DNA from: Leucothrix mucor DSM 2157
GTDB taxonomy: Bacteria; Pseudomonadota; Gammaproteobacteria; Thiotrichales; Thiotrichaceae
NCBI RefSeq assembly: GCF_000419525.1
Contig: NZ_ATTE01000001.1
Coordinates: forward strand, 1,798,001-1,862,000
Direction: 5' to 3'
Length of the DNA: 64,000 nt
Within the stretch, counting starts at the first letter, position 1; every line of letters begins with the position of its first letter. The notes beneath the pieces are model-generated. The model saw only the letters and a list, made by a program, of their open reading frames with translations. It ran no database searches and had not been told where the DNA came from. Made by a program: the position numbers and the translations under genes. Positions 25,882-35,150 of this stretch are shown in pieces.

Positions 25882-27402
25882 ATGTTAAAAAACCATTCGC
25901 TAAAGAAACTTGCACTAGCCACGTTGTTGGTGGTCAGCTCATCAGCTGTTTGGGCAGAGTCATCATTGACGGTTGCTCAACGACAAGACCCCAATAGCTG
26001 GGACCCGATTGATACCTTCCTGGTGGCTTGGTCATCAGCTGGTGGGAGCCTGTTTGATGGCTTGGTACTGAGAGATGAAAATCTCAAACTGCAACCTGGT
26101 CTGGCCGCCAGTTGGGAAATCTTAGAAGACGGCTTACGCATGCGTTTCAAGCTGCGCGAAGGCGTTAAGTTCCATAATGGTGAAGACTTCAATGCGGATG
26201 CCGTCAAGTTTACCTTTGACCGTCTGCTGGGTGAGGAGGGCGCTAAGGGGCCGCAACGCTCTAATTATGTGAGCATTAAGTCAGTTGAAGTGGTTGATGA
26301 GCACACCGTTGATTTTGTGATGAATGCGGCTGACCCGGTGATGCTCACTAAGCTGGCTGGCTATGGCGCAATGATCGTTCCACCTAAGTACATTACGGAA
26401 AAGGGCGACGCTCATTTCAATATGAATCCGGTTGGTACCGGGCCATTCAAGTTCAAGTCCTACACACAGGGTGACAAGCTGGAACTGGTAATCAATCCGG
26501 ACTATTTTGGTGGAAAGCCAAAGCTCGACACGCTGACGTATCGCTTTATCCGTGAAGATGCTACGCGTTTAGCAGAATTACAAGCGGGTCGTGTTGATGT
26601 GGTGCATGACATTGCTTTTAGTGCGGTTCCTACCGTTAAAGAAAGTGACAGCCTCGAGATTGTTTCAGTCGCTGGCCCCAGCATTATGAGCTACCAGTTC
26701 AACACTAAAGAGGGCATTACCAAAGACCTGAAAGTGCGTCAGGCAATTAATATGGCGGTCGACAAACAGGTACTGATTGATGCGTTTCTGGGTGGCTACG
26801 GTACGCCGATTGATAGCCTGCAAGGCAAATTATCCTTCGGTTATGACCCTGACTTAAAAGGCTATCCCTTCGACCCTGAAAAAGCCAAGCAACTGCTTAA
26901 AGAAGCGGGCGTAAAGCCGGGTACAGAAATTACCATTGATTACCGTGCGAACAATGCGGCAGTCGGGGAAATCTCGCAAGCAATGACCTCCTTCCTGCAA
27001 AACGTTGGTTTAAATGCCAAGTTGAAGCCCATTGAAAGCAGCGTTTTCCTTAATGACATCGTGCCAAAGGGTAAAACGGATGAGCTATTCCAATTCACAT
27101 GGGGCGGTTGGACCTTTGACTTTGATAATACGGCTTACCTGATTTATCACGATGGCGAACGCTGGAATCCATACGGCACGTCTGAGGAAATGAATAAGCT
27201 GCTGGAAGCGCAACGCAGTATTGTGGATCAGGATGAGCGCCTGAAAATCTTGCGTCAAGTCGGCCAGTTAGCGCATGACAATGCCTACCATCTGCCGCTT
27301 TACAATGAAGATACGATCTATGCCGTTTCGAAGAAAGTAAAAGACTTCGTGCCGGCACCGGACCGCCGTATGCGTTATCTGACTACCTCTGTTGAGGAGT
27401 AA
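25882..27402 (+). CDS. peptide ABC transporter substrate-binding protein (SBP family 5)
   Basis: 506 residues with a Sec signal peptide (LKKLALATLLVVSSSAVWAES). It has the family-5 organisation of DppA/OppA/GsiB: LAASWEILEDGLRMRFKLREGVKFHNGEDFNADAVKFTFDR near the N-terminus and VGTGPFKF further on. This periplasmic receptor delivers peptides, or related compounds such as glutathione or opines, to the permeases. The start is preceded by AGGAGA. Confidence 0.92.
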   Translation: MLKNHSLKKLALATLLVVSSSAVWAESSLTVAQRQDPNSWDPIDTFLVAWSSAGGSLFDGLVLRDENLKLQPGLAASWEILEDGLRMRFKLREGVKFHNGEDFNADAVKFTFDRLLGEEGAKGPQRSNYVSIKSVEVVDEHTVDFVMNAADPVMLTKLAGYGAMIVPPKYITEKGDAHFNMNPVGTGPFKFKSYTQGDKLELVINPDYFGGKPKLDTLTYRFIREDATRLAELQAGRVDVVHDIAFSAVPTVKESDSLEIVSVAGPSIMSYQFNTKEGITKDLKVRQAINMAVDKQVLIDAFLGGYGTPIDSLQGKLSFGYDPDLKGYPFDPEKAKQLLKEAGVKPGTEITIDYRANNAAVGEISQAMTSFLQNVGLNAKLKPIESSVFLNDIVPKGKTDELFQFTWGGWTFDFDNTAYLIYHDGERWNPYGTSEEMNKLLEAQRSIVDQDERLKILRQVGQLAHDNAYHLPLYNEDTIYAVSKKVKDFVPAPDRRMRYLTTSVEE

Positions 27403-27411
27403 TCGATAATC

Positions 27412-28338
27412 ATGCCGATTGTATCTTATTTTATTAAGCGATTATTACAGGCGGCGTTTGTTGTGGTTGTCGTGTCATTGCTGGTGGCGTTTGCCATCCG
27501 CATGACCGGCGACCCGGCCATGATGATGTTGGGAGAAAGTGCCAACGTTACTGAAGCTGACCTTCACAATATCCGCGAGCAGATGGGGTTGAACCGTCCT
27601 TTTCTGGTGCAGTATTGGGGTTTTATGAGCGGTTTGTTCAGTGGTGATCTTGGCGATAGCTTTTTCCGTGGTGCGATTGCGCCGCTGATCTGGCAGGCCA
27701 TGAAAGCCACCATGCTACTGGCCATTATCTCACTGGGTGTCTCCATGTTGATCTCGCTACCGCTGGGGATTTATGCGGCTCGCCACAAAAACTCCTGGGG
27801 CGATCAGTGCATCCGGATTCTTTCGCTGACCGGCTTGTCCTTTCCGAACTTCTGGTTAGGCATTATGTTGATGTTGCTGTTTTCCGTCACCTTAAAGTGG
27901 TTGCCGGTGTCGGGCTTTTCAGGGCCGTCATCACTGATTTTACCGGCACTCACCATTGGCATTATTTTAACCGCCAGTAACTTGCGCATTATTCGCAGTG
28001 CCATGTTGGAAGTGTTGAACTCGCAATATGTGATGGTGGCACGCGCCAAAGGCCTCAGTGAACATCGGGTGATTTACCGTCATGCACTGCGCAATAGTGC
28101 CATCACCATTATCACTTATCTGGGCTTGCAGTTTGGGGCATTGATGGGCGGCTTGGTGGTAGTTGAGCTGGTATTTAACTGGCCCGGCATGGGCACCTTA
28201 GCCATCGAATCCATTGCGCAACGTGACTACCCAATCTTACAAACCGTGGTGACCGTGCTGGCGATGCTGATTGTATTAGTTAACCTGTTGGTGGATGTGG
28301 CGTACGTCATGCTTGATCCCCGTATTCGTTTGGAGTAA
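27412..28338 (+). CDS. peptide ABC transporter permease (DppB-like)
   Basis: 308 residues, six membrane helices, with the N-terminal stretch MPIVSYFIKRLLQAAFVVVV and the EAA loop (LSEHRVIYRHALRNSAITII) that contacts the ATPase. The C-terminus follows the pattern VVELVFNWPGMGTLAIESIAQRDYP of DppB/OppB. Ten bases separate it from the receptor gene. Confidence 0.92.
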   Translation: MPIVSYFIKRLLQAAFVVVVVSLLVAFAIRMTGDPAMMMLGESANVTEADLHNIREQMGLNRPFLVQYWGFMSGLFSGDLGDSFFRGAIAPLIWQAMKATMLLAIISLGVSMLISLPLGIYAARHKNSWGDQCIRILSLTGLSFPNFWLGIMLMLLFSVTLKWLPVSGFSGPSSLILPALTIGIILTASNLRIIRSAMLEVLNSQYVMVARAKGLSEHRVIYRHALRNSAITIITYLGLQFGALMGGLVVVELVFNWPGMGTLAIESIAQRDYPILQTVVTVLAMLIVLVNLLVDVAYVMLDPRIRLE

Positions 28339-28342
28339 GACT

Positions 28343-29170
28343 ATGCGCGCATTATTTCGCTTTGAATTTTTGGCTGGTCTTGTCTTGTTAACGCTAGTGG
28401 GTGGTGCGGTTGCGCTGTCGCCTTGGTTATTTCCAGACAGCGGTAAAACCATGGACTTTCTGGCCCGCCTGACACCGCCTTTTGTTAATGAGGCTCATTG
28501 GTTGGGTACTGACCCGATGGGTCGGGACATTCTGGAACGCGTGGTCGTTGGTGGCAAAATCTCGTTTATCGTGGGTATTTTCTCCGCCTTAGGTGCTGTG
28601 ACATTGGGCACGGTTATTGGCCTGCTGGCAGGTTATTACCGTGGCTTTTGGGATAGCTTTCTAATGCGCTTTGCCGATATCCAGTTAGCACTGCCGTTTA
28701 TTTTGTTAGCCATCACGGTGATTGCCATTATTGGCCCCGGCCTTGACCGCATTGTTATCTTAATGATTGTCGCTCAGTGGGTGCAGTATGCCCGCCTGAT
28801 TCGTGCTTCCGTCTTAAGTTTGCGGGAAGCCGAATACGTGCAAGCCGCCAAGAGTTATGGCCTGCCGGATCGAAAAATCATCTTTGGACATATCCTGCCG
28901 AATGCGATGGGGCCGCTGATTATTTTAGCCACCTTGAATGTTGCCAATAATATTCTATTGGAAAGCAGCCTGACCTTTTTAGGTTTAGGGATTGACCCTC
29001 TCACTCCAAGCTGGGGCGGCATGCTGGCCGATGGCCGCAACTACATTCAGACCGCACCGTGGATTACGATCTTTCCGGGCTTAGCCATTATGTTTACCGT
29101 TCTTGGCCTAAATCTACTGGGTGACTGGCTACGGGATTACCTTGATCCTTTAGGTAAAACCAATACTTAG
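28343..29170 (+). CDS. peptide ABC transporter permease (DppC-like)
   Basis: 275 residues. Typical DppC features are HWLGTDPMGRDILERVVVGG near the N-terminus, an EAA loop (GLPDRKIIFGHILPNAMGPL) and the closing segment LGLGIDPLTPSWGGMLADGR. The start at 28343 has TGGAG seven bases upstream. An upstream in-frame ATG at 28295 would overlap the DppB gene and add 16 out-of-family residues. Confidence 0.92.
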   Translation: MRALFRFEFLAGLVLLTLVGGAVALSPWLFPDSGKTMDFLARLTPPFVNEAHWLGTDPMGRDILERVVVGGKISFIVGIFSALGAVTLGTVIGLLAGYYRGFWDSFLMRFADIQLALPFILLAITVIAIIGPGLDRIVILMIVAQWVQYARLIRASVLSLREAEYVQAAKSYGLPDRKIIFGHILPNAMGPLIILATLNVANNILLESSLTFLGLGIDPLTPSWGGMLADGRNYIQTAPWITIFPGLAIMFTVLGLNLLGDWLRDYLDPLGKTNT

Positions 29171-29193
29171 CCCCCCATAGAACTACCTCAATA

Positions 29194-29219
29194 CGTCGCC
29201 CGGACTTATCCGGGTGACG
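29194..29219 (+). terminator. hairpin after the permease gene
   Basis: CGTCGCCCGG (29194-29203) and CCGGGTGACG (29210-29219) form a 10-bp stem with one G-U pair and a 6-nt loop, followed by pyrimidine-rich CTTCTCTTTC. It probably attenuates transcription between the transporter and the peptidase gene, or protects the transporter mRNA. Confidence 0.5.
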
Positions 29220-29248
29220 CTTCTCTTTCAGCAACTTCGGTATTACTC

Positions 29249-30943
29249 ATGAAGCGTACGTACGCCCGTACTTTGTATAACTTACCCTCTGACACAACAG
29301 AAGCTTGGTTGTTTGAATCGCATGAGATGCGCTTAAGCGTCGAAGCAGAATGGGCAAAGCAAGGCAGGACGATTAAGTTACACAGCGCCTATAAGTCATT
29401 ATTGCACCACTTACTTGAAAGCAAACTGCTTGATAAAGCCGATGAAATATTGATTCGGTATCCGGTCATAACAGGGGATGAGCCACAACGCTTTCGTCTG
29501 GAGTGTTACCCGGTTACTGATTTGTTCGGTGGCAAAGTAAGCTTCGAAGCACTTGAACAGAGTATTGAGCAGGGCGAATTACCCTTTTATGAAATCGTCA
29601 CACAAGCCGACACCTATCAGTTCCCGATTCCGGTTCGTTGGGTACATACCCTAAGCCACAAACGCCAACTCGTCGCTTGTGGCTGGGTGATCAACCAATC
29701 CGGCAAGGGGCAGTATCTGCCGACAGAGTTTGATGGAATTTACAATGATGCCTGCCTGTATCACTCAGAGCTGCCACTGGACCCAATCCACGAAGAGCGT
29801 GCAACAGGCCCGTTTTTTGAACGCCTGACACTGCGCATTGGGCTGCCAATGCAGGATGTGAAACTCGCTGTCGCTGAAGAGTCGATTTCTCTGGTTGAAG
29901 CCATGCATGAAGATATTTATTTTTCTGCAATAGAAATTTTTCAGCAGCGATTAGGGCTACCGACTAATGATCGCAGCTTGATGCCGGGGCAGATAGTCCC
30001 TGATGTTTTCTATGCAGAGCAACCCAGTTTAACCATCAGCTCCGAAAGCTGTTCTCCTGAGGCGCTGGATAAAACCGCTCTGACCGTCAGCTTAGATGAC
30101 GTTGAGCACTGGTTAACCCCTCAGCAAATATCGGATCAATTGATAGAACTGAAAGGCCAGCCGTTTGAGGTCGCCTCGCGACAGGGGAATCGGGTCGAGG
30201 GCTGTGCGGTATTAAGTGGCTCACCGATCAAGCTAGCCATTTCTGGTGGTCAGCATGCAAATGAAAGTAGTGGGGTGGTTGGCGCATTACGGGCTGCACA
30301 CGCATTAAAAGCGCAAGGTGATGTGGATTTCACGGTGTGTCCCTCTGAGAATGCTGACGGCTATGCATTATTTCGTCAGCTCTGCCAGAGCAACCCAAAA
30401 CATATGCACCATGCTGCACGTTATACCAGCGCAGGCAACGATTTAACCTTTGGCACGGCCTACGAATCACTGATTCGGGATGCTGCAAAACGTCATTTAC
30501 TTGCAGATGTGCATGTTAATTTACATGGCTATCCATCGCACGAGTGGACACGGCCACTGTCTGGCTATGTTCCCGAGGGCTTCGCAACCTGGACGATCCC
30601 CAAAGGCTTTTTTATTATTTGCCGTTACAACCCCGGCTTTAAAGAACAAGCTGAAGCAATGTTGAATGCGGCGATTAGTGCGGTTATTGGCTTTGAGCCT
30701 CAGAAGCAGCAAAATATTGAGATGTTAACGCGGTTTTTAATGAGCGTGGAAAATGCGGGTTTTGAAATTGCTCAGGGTATTGTCCCTTATATGATTAGTG
30801 AATATGAAAAGACCGATTACCCAGTAGAAATCATCACTGAAGCCCCGGATGAGACAGTTTATGGTGAGGCATTTCGGATTGCGCATGAAAGCCATTATCG
30901 GGTTATTTTAGCGATCGCGGATGCCCTTAAAGCTCGGGTTTAG
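29249..30943 (+). CDS. M14-family metallopeptidase / aspartoacylase-like enzyme
   Basis: 564 residues. The C-terminal half is a zinc carboxypeptidase fold: GGQHANESSG supplies the HxxE pair (H336, E339), and NLHGYPSHEW supplies a candidate third ligand (H426). A conserved SENADGYALFRQ segment lies between them. The N-terminal 300 residues form an additional domain I do not recognise. There is no signal peptide. Placement directly after an oligopeptide importer suggests it cleaves or deacylates the imported compound in the cytoplasm. No ribosome binding site is obvious at this ATG. Confidence 0.75.
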   Translation: MKRTYARTLYNLPSDTTEAWLFESHEMRLSVEAEWAKQGRTIKLHSAYKSLLHHLLESKLLDKADEILIRYPVITGDEPQRFRLECYPVTDLFGGKVSFEALEQSIEQGELPFYEIVTQADTYQFPIPVRWVHTLSHKRQLVACGWVINQSGKGQYLPTEFDGIYNDACLYHSELPLDPIHEERATGPFFERLTLRIGLPMQDVKLAVAEESISLVEAMHEDIYFSAIEIFQQRLGLPTNDRSLMPGQIVPDVFYAEQPSLTISSESCSPEALDKTALTVSLDDVEHWLTPQQISDQLIELKGQPFEVASRQGNRVEGCAVLSGSPIKLAISGGQHANESSGVVGALRAAHALKAQGDVDFTVCPSENADGYALFRQLCQSNPKHMHHAARYTSAGNDLTFGTAYESLIRDAAKRHLLADVHVNLHGYPSHEWTRPLSGYVPEGFATWTIPKGFFIICRYNPGFKEQAEAMLNAAISAVIGFEPQKQQNIEMLTRFLMSVENAGFEIAQGIVPYMISEYEKTDYPVEIITEAPDETVYGEAFRIAHESHYRVILAIADALKARV

Positions 30944-30990
30944 GGTCTGTATCCGCGAAAATCCACTATTGGGTACTGGTGATATGATTA

Positions 30991-31029
30991 GCGCATTAAT
31001 CGTCTCATAATTTGATACGATTAATGCGC
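30991..31029. terminator. hairpin between convergent genes
   Basis: GCGCATTAATCGT (30991-31003) and ACGATTAATGCGC (31017-31029) form a perfect 13-bp stem with a 13-nt loop. T-runs are poor on both sides, but its position between convergent genes ending at 30943 and 31072 favours a bidirectional terminator. Confidence 0.5.
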
Positions 31030-31050
31030 CTAATTATCTCATCATCTGAA

Positions 31051-31082
31051 ACGTCATAAACGTCATAAACGTCATAAACGTC
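31051..31082. repeat. 9-bp tandem repeat ACGTCATAA, three copies plus a partial
   Basis: ACGTCATAA is repeated exactly at 31051-31059, 31060-31068 and 31069-31077, followed by a partial ACGTC. The array overlaps the stop codon and last codons of the minus-strand MFS gene. A change in copy number would move or remove that stop. Confidence 0.75.
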
Positions 31083-32262
31083 GTGGCAACATCGTCGCCG
31101 CAACCGACACCGACAGCAATATCCCTGCCAATAAAAAATAGTACATATAAAACGGGAAAATTAACCCAATCAGCGTAATGCACAGCGGCGTCATCAGCTC
31201 CGACATTTCCCGCCAAGTCGAGAACACCATGGTCATTTCAGTACGCTCATAGGGCTTTACTGTGCGCATAAACGGTATATTCCCCAGCACATCGACAAGC
31301 GCGCCTCCCATTGATGCTGTCATCCAAAACACAATACCTATGGGCTGGGCATTGCCAATAATCCCTAAGATACACATGGAACAGCCTGCCACCGCTAAGC
31401 CACAAATAATCACATTCTTAGTGGTGACTCGCTCCGCTAAGCGCCGAATTAATGGGCTTAAAAACAGCAAGCCACTGGCCGCAGAGAGCAAACCCGCCGC
31501 GAACATTTTGGAGTATCCCGCTTCCACCACATAGATTGGCGCATATACAAAGAGCGTCGCCCAAAACATTGAGCGGCTTAGGGTGACAAAGTAGGCAATG
31601 CGCAAATTCTTCTGGCCGAAGTAGCGAGGCAGCAAACGTAGAGGCGTAGTAGGAGGGCGAGGTTTGGCCGCTTTGAGAATTTTGTTATCACCCAAGCGCA
31701 GATACCAGAAAAACAGAATCATCAAACCAGCGGCCGTTGCGGATAAAATAAAAGGTGCAATGTGGCCGACTTTTTCCCAGAGGTAAACGCCAGTTAGCGG
31801 GGCAGTTAACCAAGCCGCGCCATTAAATAACATGCGCCTCGATTCGGTCTTGGTAAAGTGCGCTTTTTGGATATATTCCATAATGTACAGCGACATACAC
31901 ACGGTAAAAATCGATGCGGCCGCCGAGCGCATCCCGATTCCCATCGAGAAGAAGACGCCTTCTCCAAAGTACAACAACATCGCTGCACCGATCAGAAAGA
32001 CGCCACCCAAGGTGACAACCCAACGCCGCTGTAACAGACGCTCCAATCGGTTAAAGTTGAGCGTGACAAACAGGGTAAAAAAGGCGGCTACCAGATAGGT
32101 TAGGGCAACGGCTTCTTTACTATCTAAGACCTCATAGGCAATGAGTGGTACAACTCCGACCAATACGGCACGGGAAAACCCCTCAACCGCGGCAAGCTTG
32201 GCGATGGAGCCGCCGGCATCTGAAGTAATGGTCGTCAGACCCAGCGGGCGTCGGTGAAACAT
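31072..32262 (-). CDS. major facilitator superfamily transporter
   Basis: 396 residues with about twelve hydrophobic helices in two six-helix halves separated by a basic cytoplasmic loop (LRLGDNKILKAAKPRPPTTPLRLLPRYFGQKN). Motif-A-like NFNRLERLLQRRW follows helix 2. No close family can be named and the substrate is unknown. The last codon and stop lie in a 9-bp tandem repeat. Confidence 0.8.
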   Translation of the reverse strand: MFHRRPLGLTTITSDAGGSIAKLAAVEGFSRAVLVGVVPLIAYEVLDSKEAVALTYLVAAFFTLFVTLNFNRLERLLQRRWVVTLGGVFLIGAAMLLYFGEGVFFSMGIGMRSAAASIFTVCMSLYIMEYIQKAHFTKTESRRMLFNGAAWLTAPLTGVYLWEKVGHIAPFILSATAAGLMILFFWYLRLGDNKILKAAKPRPPTTPLRLLPRYFGQKNLRIAYFVTLSRSMFWATLFVYAPIYVVEAGYSKMFAAGLLSAASGLLFLSPLIRRLAERVTTKNVIICGLAVAGCSMCILGIIGNAQPIGIVFWMTASMGGALVDVLGNIPFMRTVKPYERTEMTMVFSTWREMSELMTPLCITLIGLIFPFYMYYFLLAGILLSVSVAATMLPRRL

Positions 32263-32443
32263 GTCTAAATACCCTAGGTAAAAGAGTGGACTATATACCC
32301 AATTGAAAAAAGCTTGGTTTAATAAACTCGGCGCTCAGAGCCTATAAAACTATATGCCCTCGCAAGCTACCGTTATTCGTTTTTGACGTTTGGCATTGTT
32401 GCCTTAAAAACTTATGATAGACGATTACCTGAACCATTCACCC

Positions 32444-32480
32444 AAAGGAGATGTGCAGCTAAAACTGCCCGTAGCACCCT
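32444..32480 (+). promoter_or_regulatory. structured translation leader of cysK with displaced Shine-Dalgarno
   Basis: A perfect SD (AAAGGAG, 32444-32450) lies 30 bases before the cysK ATG, too far for direct use. Between them GTGC (32453-32456) can pair with GCAC (32474-32477), which would bring the SD within about five bases of the ATG. The same stretch contains a minimal frame ATG-TGC-AGC-TAA (Met-Cys-Ser-stop, 32451-32462). An alternative GCAG/CTGC hairpin competes with the first. This could be a folding-dependent translation switch; function is inferred. Confidence 0.4.
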
Positions 32481-33398
32481 ATGAAATATAATAATATTTT
32501 GGAAACCATCGGTAACACACCACACGTTCGTATTAACAAGCTTTTTCGTGATGACATTGAAGTTTGGATGAAGGTAGAGCGCTTTAACCCAGGCGGCAGT
32601 ATTAAAGACCGTATTGGGGTTGCGATGATCGAAGCGGCTGAGGCGGCGGGCTTGTTAACGCCAGAGACTGTGATTATTGAACCAACCTCGGGTAATACCG
32701 GTATTGGTTTGGCACAGGCTGCTGCAGTGAAAGGCTACCGTTTGATTCTGACCATGCCAGAGTCTATGTCGATTGAGCGTCGTCGTTTATTGGCGGCCAT
32801 GGGCGCAGAGCTGGTATTAACGCCGAAAGAAAACGGCATGGGTGGTGCGATTGCTAAAGCCACTGAGCTTGCTGAGCAGACGCCTAATAGCTGGATTCCA
32901 CAGCAGTTTAATAACCCAGCTAACTCTGAAGTACACCGCAAAACCACGGCGCTGGAAATCCAAGCGGACTTCCCGGAAGGATTGGATTACATGGTAACGG
33001 GTGTTGGTACGGGTGGTCACATTACTGGCTGTGCGGAAGTATTAAAGCCTGCCATGCCAAACCTGAAAGTATTGGCTGTTGAGCCAAGCAAGTCACCTGT
33101 TATTAGCGGTGGCGAGAAGGGCTTACACCGTTTGCAAGGTATCGGCGCTGGCTTTATTCCGGGCGTATTAAATACTGAGATTCTGGATGGCACCGTACAG
33201 GTTGACGATGAAGATGCGTTTGAAATGACGCGCCGTTGTGCCACTGAAGAAGGTATCTTTGTGGGCATTTCTTCCGGTGCTAGCTTAGCCGCCGTGAAGA
33301 AGATCGAAGCCGATATGCCGGTCGGCAGCAAAGTACTCGTCTTTAGCTATGACACTGGTGAGCGTTACTTGTCGATTGAAGACTTGTTCGTATCCTAA
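32481..33398 (+). CDS. cysK: cysteine synthase A (O-acetylserine sulfhydrylase)
   Basis: 305 residues. The sequence begins with the CysK pattern [18 protein letters not shown]. It has the PLP lysine in [13 protein letters not shown] (about K43), the acetate-binding loop [11 protein letters not shown], and the GTGGHITG phosphate loop. The enzyme makes cysteine from O-acetylserine and sulfide. The canonical start has no ribosome binding site at the usual distance; see the leader feature upstream. In-frame TAG ahead of the ATG excludes an earlier start. Confidence 0.93.
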   Translation: MKYNNILETIGNTPHVRINKLFRDDIEVWMKVERFNPGGSIKDRIGVAMIEAAEAAGLLTPETVIIEPTSGNTGIGLAQAAAVKGYRLILTMPESMSIERRRLLAAMGAELVLTPKENGMGGAIAKATELAEQTPNSWIPQQFNNPANSEVHRKTTALEIQADFPEGLDYMVTGVGTGGHITGCAEVLKPAMPNLKVLAVEPSKSPVISGGEKGLHRLQGIGAGFIPGVLNTEILDGTVQVDDEDAFEMTRRCATEEGIFVGISSGASLAAVKKIEADMPVGSKVLVFSYDTGERYLSIEDLFVS

Positions 33399-33410
33399 TT
33401 GCGAATGACA

Positions 33411-33457
33411 AAAGCCAGCTGAGTCGATTACCTTAAGTATCGCTCAGCTAGCTTTAT
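33411..33457. terminator. bidirectional terminator
   Basis: AAAGC-C-AGCTGAG pairs with CTCAGCT-A-GCTTT, with an inner CGAT/ATCG extension, and is followed by TTTATTT on the plus strand. It lies between the convergent cysK and TRIC-channel genes. Confidence 0.7.
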
Positions 33458-34099
33458 TTAATCAGAATTGCTGTTCGGGAGCCTGAGTTTGGGTAAATTC
33501 AGGTTCCAGTGCAGTGTCACCATCCGAATAACAATAATGATGCCCATGCTGATTAGCATCGCCAATGCTTCATCAATAAACATCCGCAACAAGGTATAAG
33601 CAATGATGCCGATAATCGCGGCACTGGCATACACTTCACCTCGCATGACCAATGGCACACTTTGACTCAGAATATCGCGAATCATGCCGCCGGCAACCCC
33701 GGTAATCACTCCCATGACCACCGCCACTGGCTCAGCTAAACCTAATTGCAGCGTCTTCTGAGCGCCCAGAATAGCAAACAAGGCCAAACCAATCGCATCA
33801 GCAACATCCAAAATTCTTAAGCGAATCCCTTTACCGGTTGGAATGTATTGCACGGCGACAATCATGACTACTGTGGTCGGTAGAATGGCGGCCAGATAAC
33901 TGAGATCTTTAGTCCAGAAAACGGGCGTCGAGCCAATTAGCAGATCCCGTAAGCTACCACCACCTAAGGCGCAGACACAGGCCAACACCAGCGCCCCAAA
34001 AAAGTCCATTTCGCTACGGGCAGCTTGTAATACACCACTGATGGCGAGCGTAATGGTCGCGATCATGGTTAAGATCAGGATGAAGAGTTCGAATTGCAT
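33458..34099 (-). CDS. trimeric intracellular cation (TRIC)-type channel family protein
   Basis: 213 residues, seven helices, built from two repeats each containing a glycine-rich kink: CALGGGSLRDLL in the first and GVAGGMIRDIL in the second, the hallmark of the UPF0126/YadS/TRIC family. Bacterial members form trimeric K+ or general cation channels in the inner membrane. Length and motifs are standard. Confidence 0.88.
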   Translation of the reverse strand: MQFELFILILTMIATITLAISGVLQAARSEMDFFGALVLACVCALGGGSLRDLLIGSTPVFWTKDLSYLAAILPTTVVMIVAVQYIPTGKGIRLRILDVADAIGLALFAILGAQKTLQLGLAEPVAVVMGVITGVAGGMIRDILSQSVPLVMRGEVYASAAIIGIIAYTLLRMFIDEALAMLISMGIIIVIRMVTLHWNLNLPKLRLPNSNSD

Positions 34100-34208
34100 G
34101 GTGCGGCCACAGTAGTCAGAAAATAGGGTGGAAAACGTGGGCGCGATTATGGGGGAGGATGTCTTGCTTGGCGAGTGCTATCGGAGGCGGGGTGTTAAAA
34201 AATCAAAA

Positions 34209-34235
34209 CCGAAGCATCAACATTAGATGCTTCGG
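34209..34235 (-). terminator. terminator of the dienelactone hydrolase gene
   Basis: CCGAAGCATC (34209-34218) and GATGCTTCGG (34226-34235) form a perfect 10-bp stem with a 7-nt loop. On the minus strand it is followed by TTTTGATTTTTT. It sits 19 bp downstream of the stop at 34254. Confidence 0.8.
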
Positions 34236-34253
34236 GCTTTCACGCTGATAGAC

Positions 34254-35150
34254 TTAAGCAGTCAGATGCTTTTTAAAGAACTCGACCGTGCGGCTCCAAG
34301 CCAGCTCTGCGGCCTCTTCATCGTATCGAGCCGTTGAATCATTATGGAAACCATGATTCACGCCTTTATAAACAAAGGCTTGATAGTCAACGTCATTGGC
34401 TTTCAACGCTGTTTCATAATCAGGCCAAGTTGCGTTAACGCGCTTATCCAGCTCACCAAATTGCAACATGATAGGGCTTTTGATATTTGGAATCAGCTCA
34501 GCAGGACCAGGCGTACCATAGAACGGTACGGCTGCATCAATCACATCCGGCATTGCGGCAACCAGCATATTGCTGATGTAACCACCAAAACAGAAACCAA
34601 CCACGCCCAGCTTACCGCTGCTTAATGGATGCTTTTTCAGGAATGAGGCTGCCGCTTTAAAGTCTTCTTCAACTTTTGCTTTATCTAATGAGGACTGCAT
34701 GGAACGACCTTCGTCGTCATTTCCAGGATAGCCACCAAGCGAGTAAAGAATGTCTGGTGCAAATGCGACAAAACCTTGCTTAGCCAAACGACGTGCAACG
34801 TCTTCAACATAGGGGTTCAAACCGCGGTTTTCATGCACGACTAAGACGACTGGCGCTGTGCCTTCTAAATTTTTAGGCTTGACCAAATAGCCACGGCCTT
34901 CACCAAAGCCCTTCGGGGACTCAAACATTTCGTAGCTTGCGGTGATGTCATCATCATTGAATGACACTTGCTCAGCCAGTGCATAGTTTGGTAGTAGGGC
35001 ACCAGACACTGCGCTGATGGTGAGTCCGGCAATTGCCAGCTTACCAAGGCGGTCTAAAAACGTGCGGCGATCAATGCCACCGTGGGCGTATTCGTCGTAC
35101 CAATCAAAGGCTTCTTGTGGGATTTTAATCGGGGTGGGCTGTTGGTTCAT
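34254..35150 (-). CDS. Tat-exported dienelactone hydrolase family protein
   Basis: 298 residues. A twin-arginine motif DRRTFLDRLGKLAIAG precedes a hydrophobic stretch and Ala-x-Ala cleavage site (about residue 58), so the enzyme acts outside the cytoplasm. The alpha/beta-hydrolase core has the Cys-type nucleophile elbow GFCFGGY, an Asp segment GELDKRVNA and the His region VNHGFHND: the Cys-Asp-His triad of dienelactone hydrolases (YghX-like branch). Its natural substrate is not known. Confidence 0.87.
   Translation of the reverse strand: MNQQPTPIKIPQEAFDWYDEYAHGGIDRRTFLDRLGKLAIAGLTISAVSGALLPNYALAEQVSFNDDDITASYEMFESPKGFGEGRGYLVKPKNLEGTAPVVLVVHENRGLNPYVEDVARRLAKQGFVAFAPDILYSLGGYPGNDDEGRSMQSSLDKAKVEEDFKAAASFLKKHPLSSGKLGVVGFCFGGYISNMLVAAMPDVIDAAVPFYGTPGPAELIPNIKSPIMLQFGELDKRVNATWPDYETALKANDVDYQAFVYKGVNHGFHNDSTARYDEEAAELAWSRTVEFFKKHLTA

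Noticed and set aside
31051-31082. Short tandem repeats considered as a CRISPR remnant
   Set aside because: The 9-bp units are contiguous with no spacers, and no cas gene is present.
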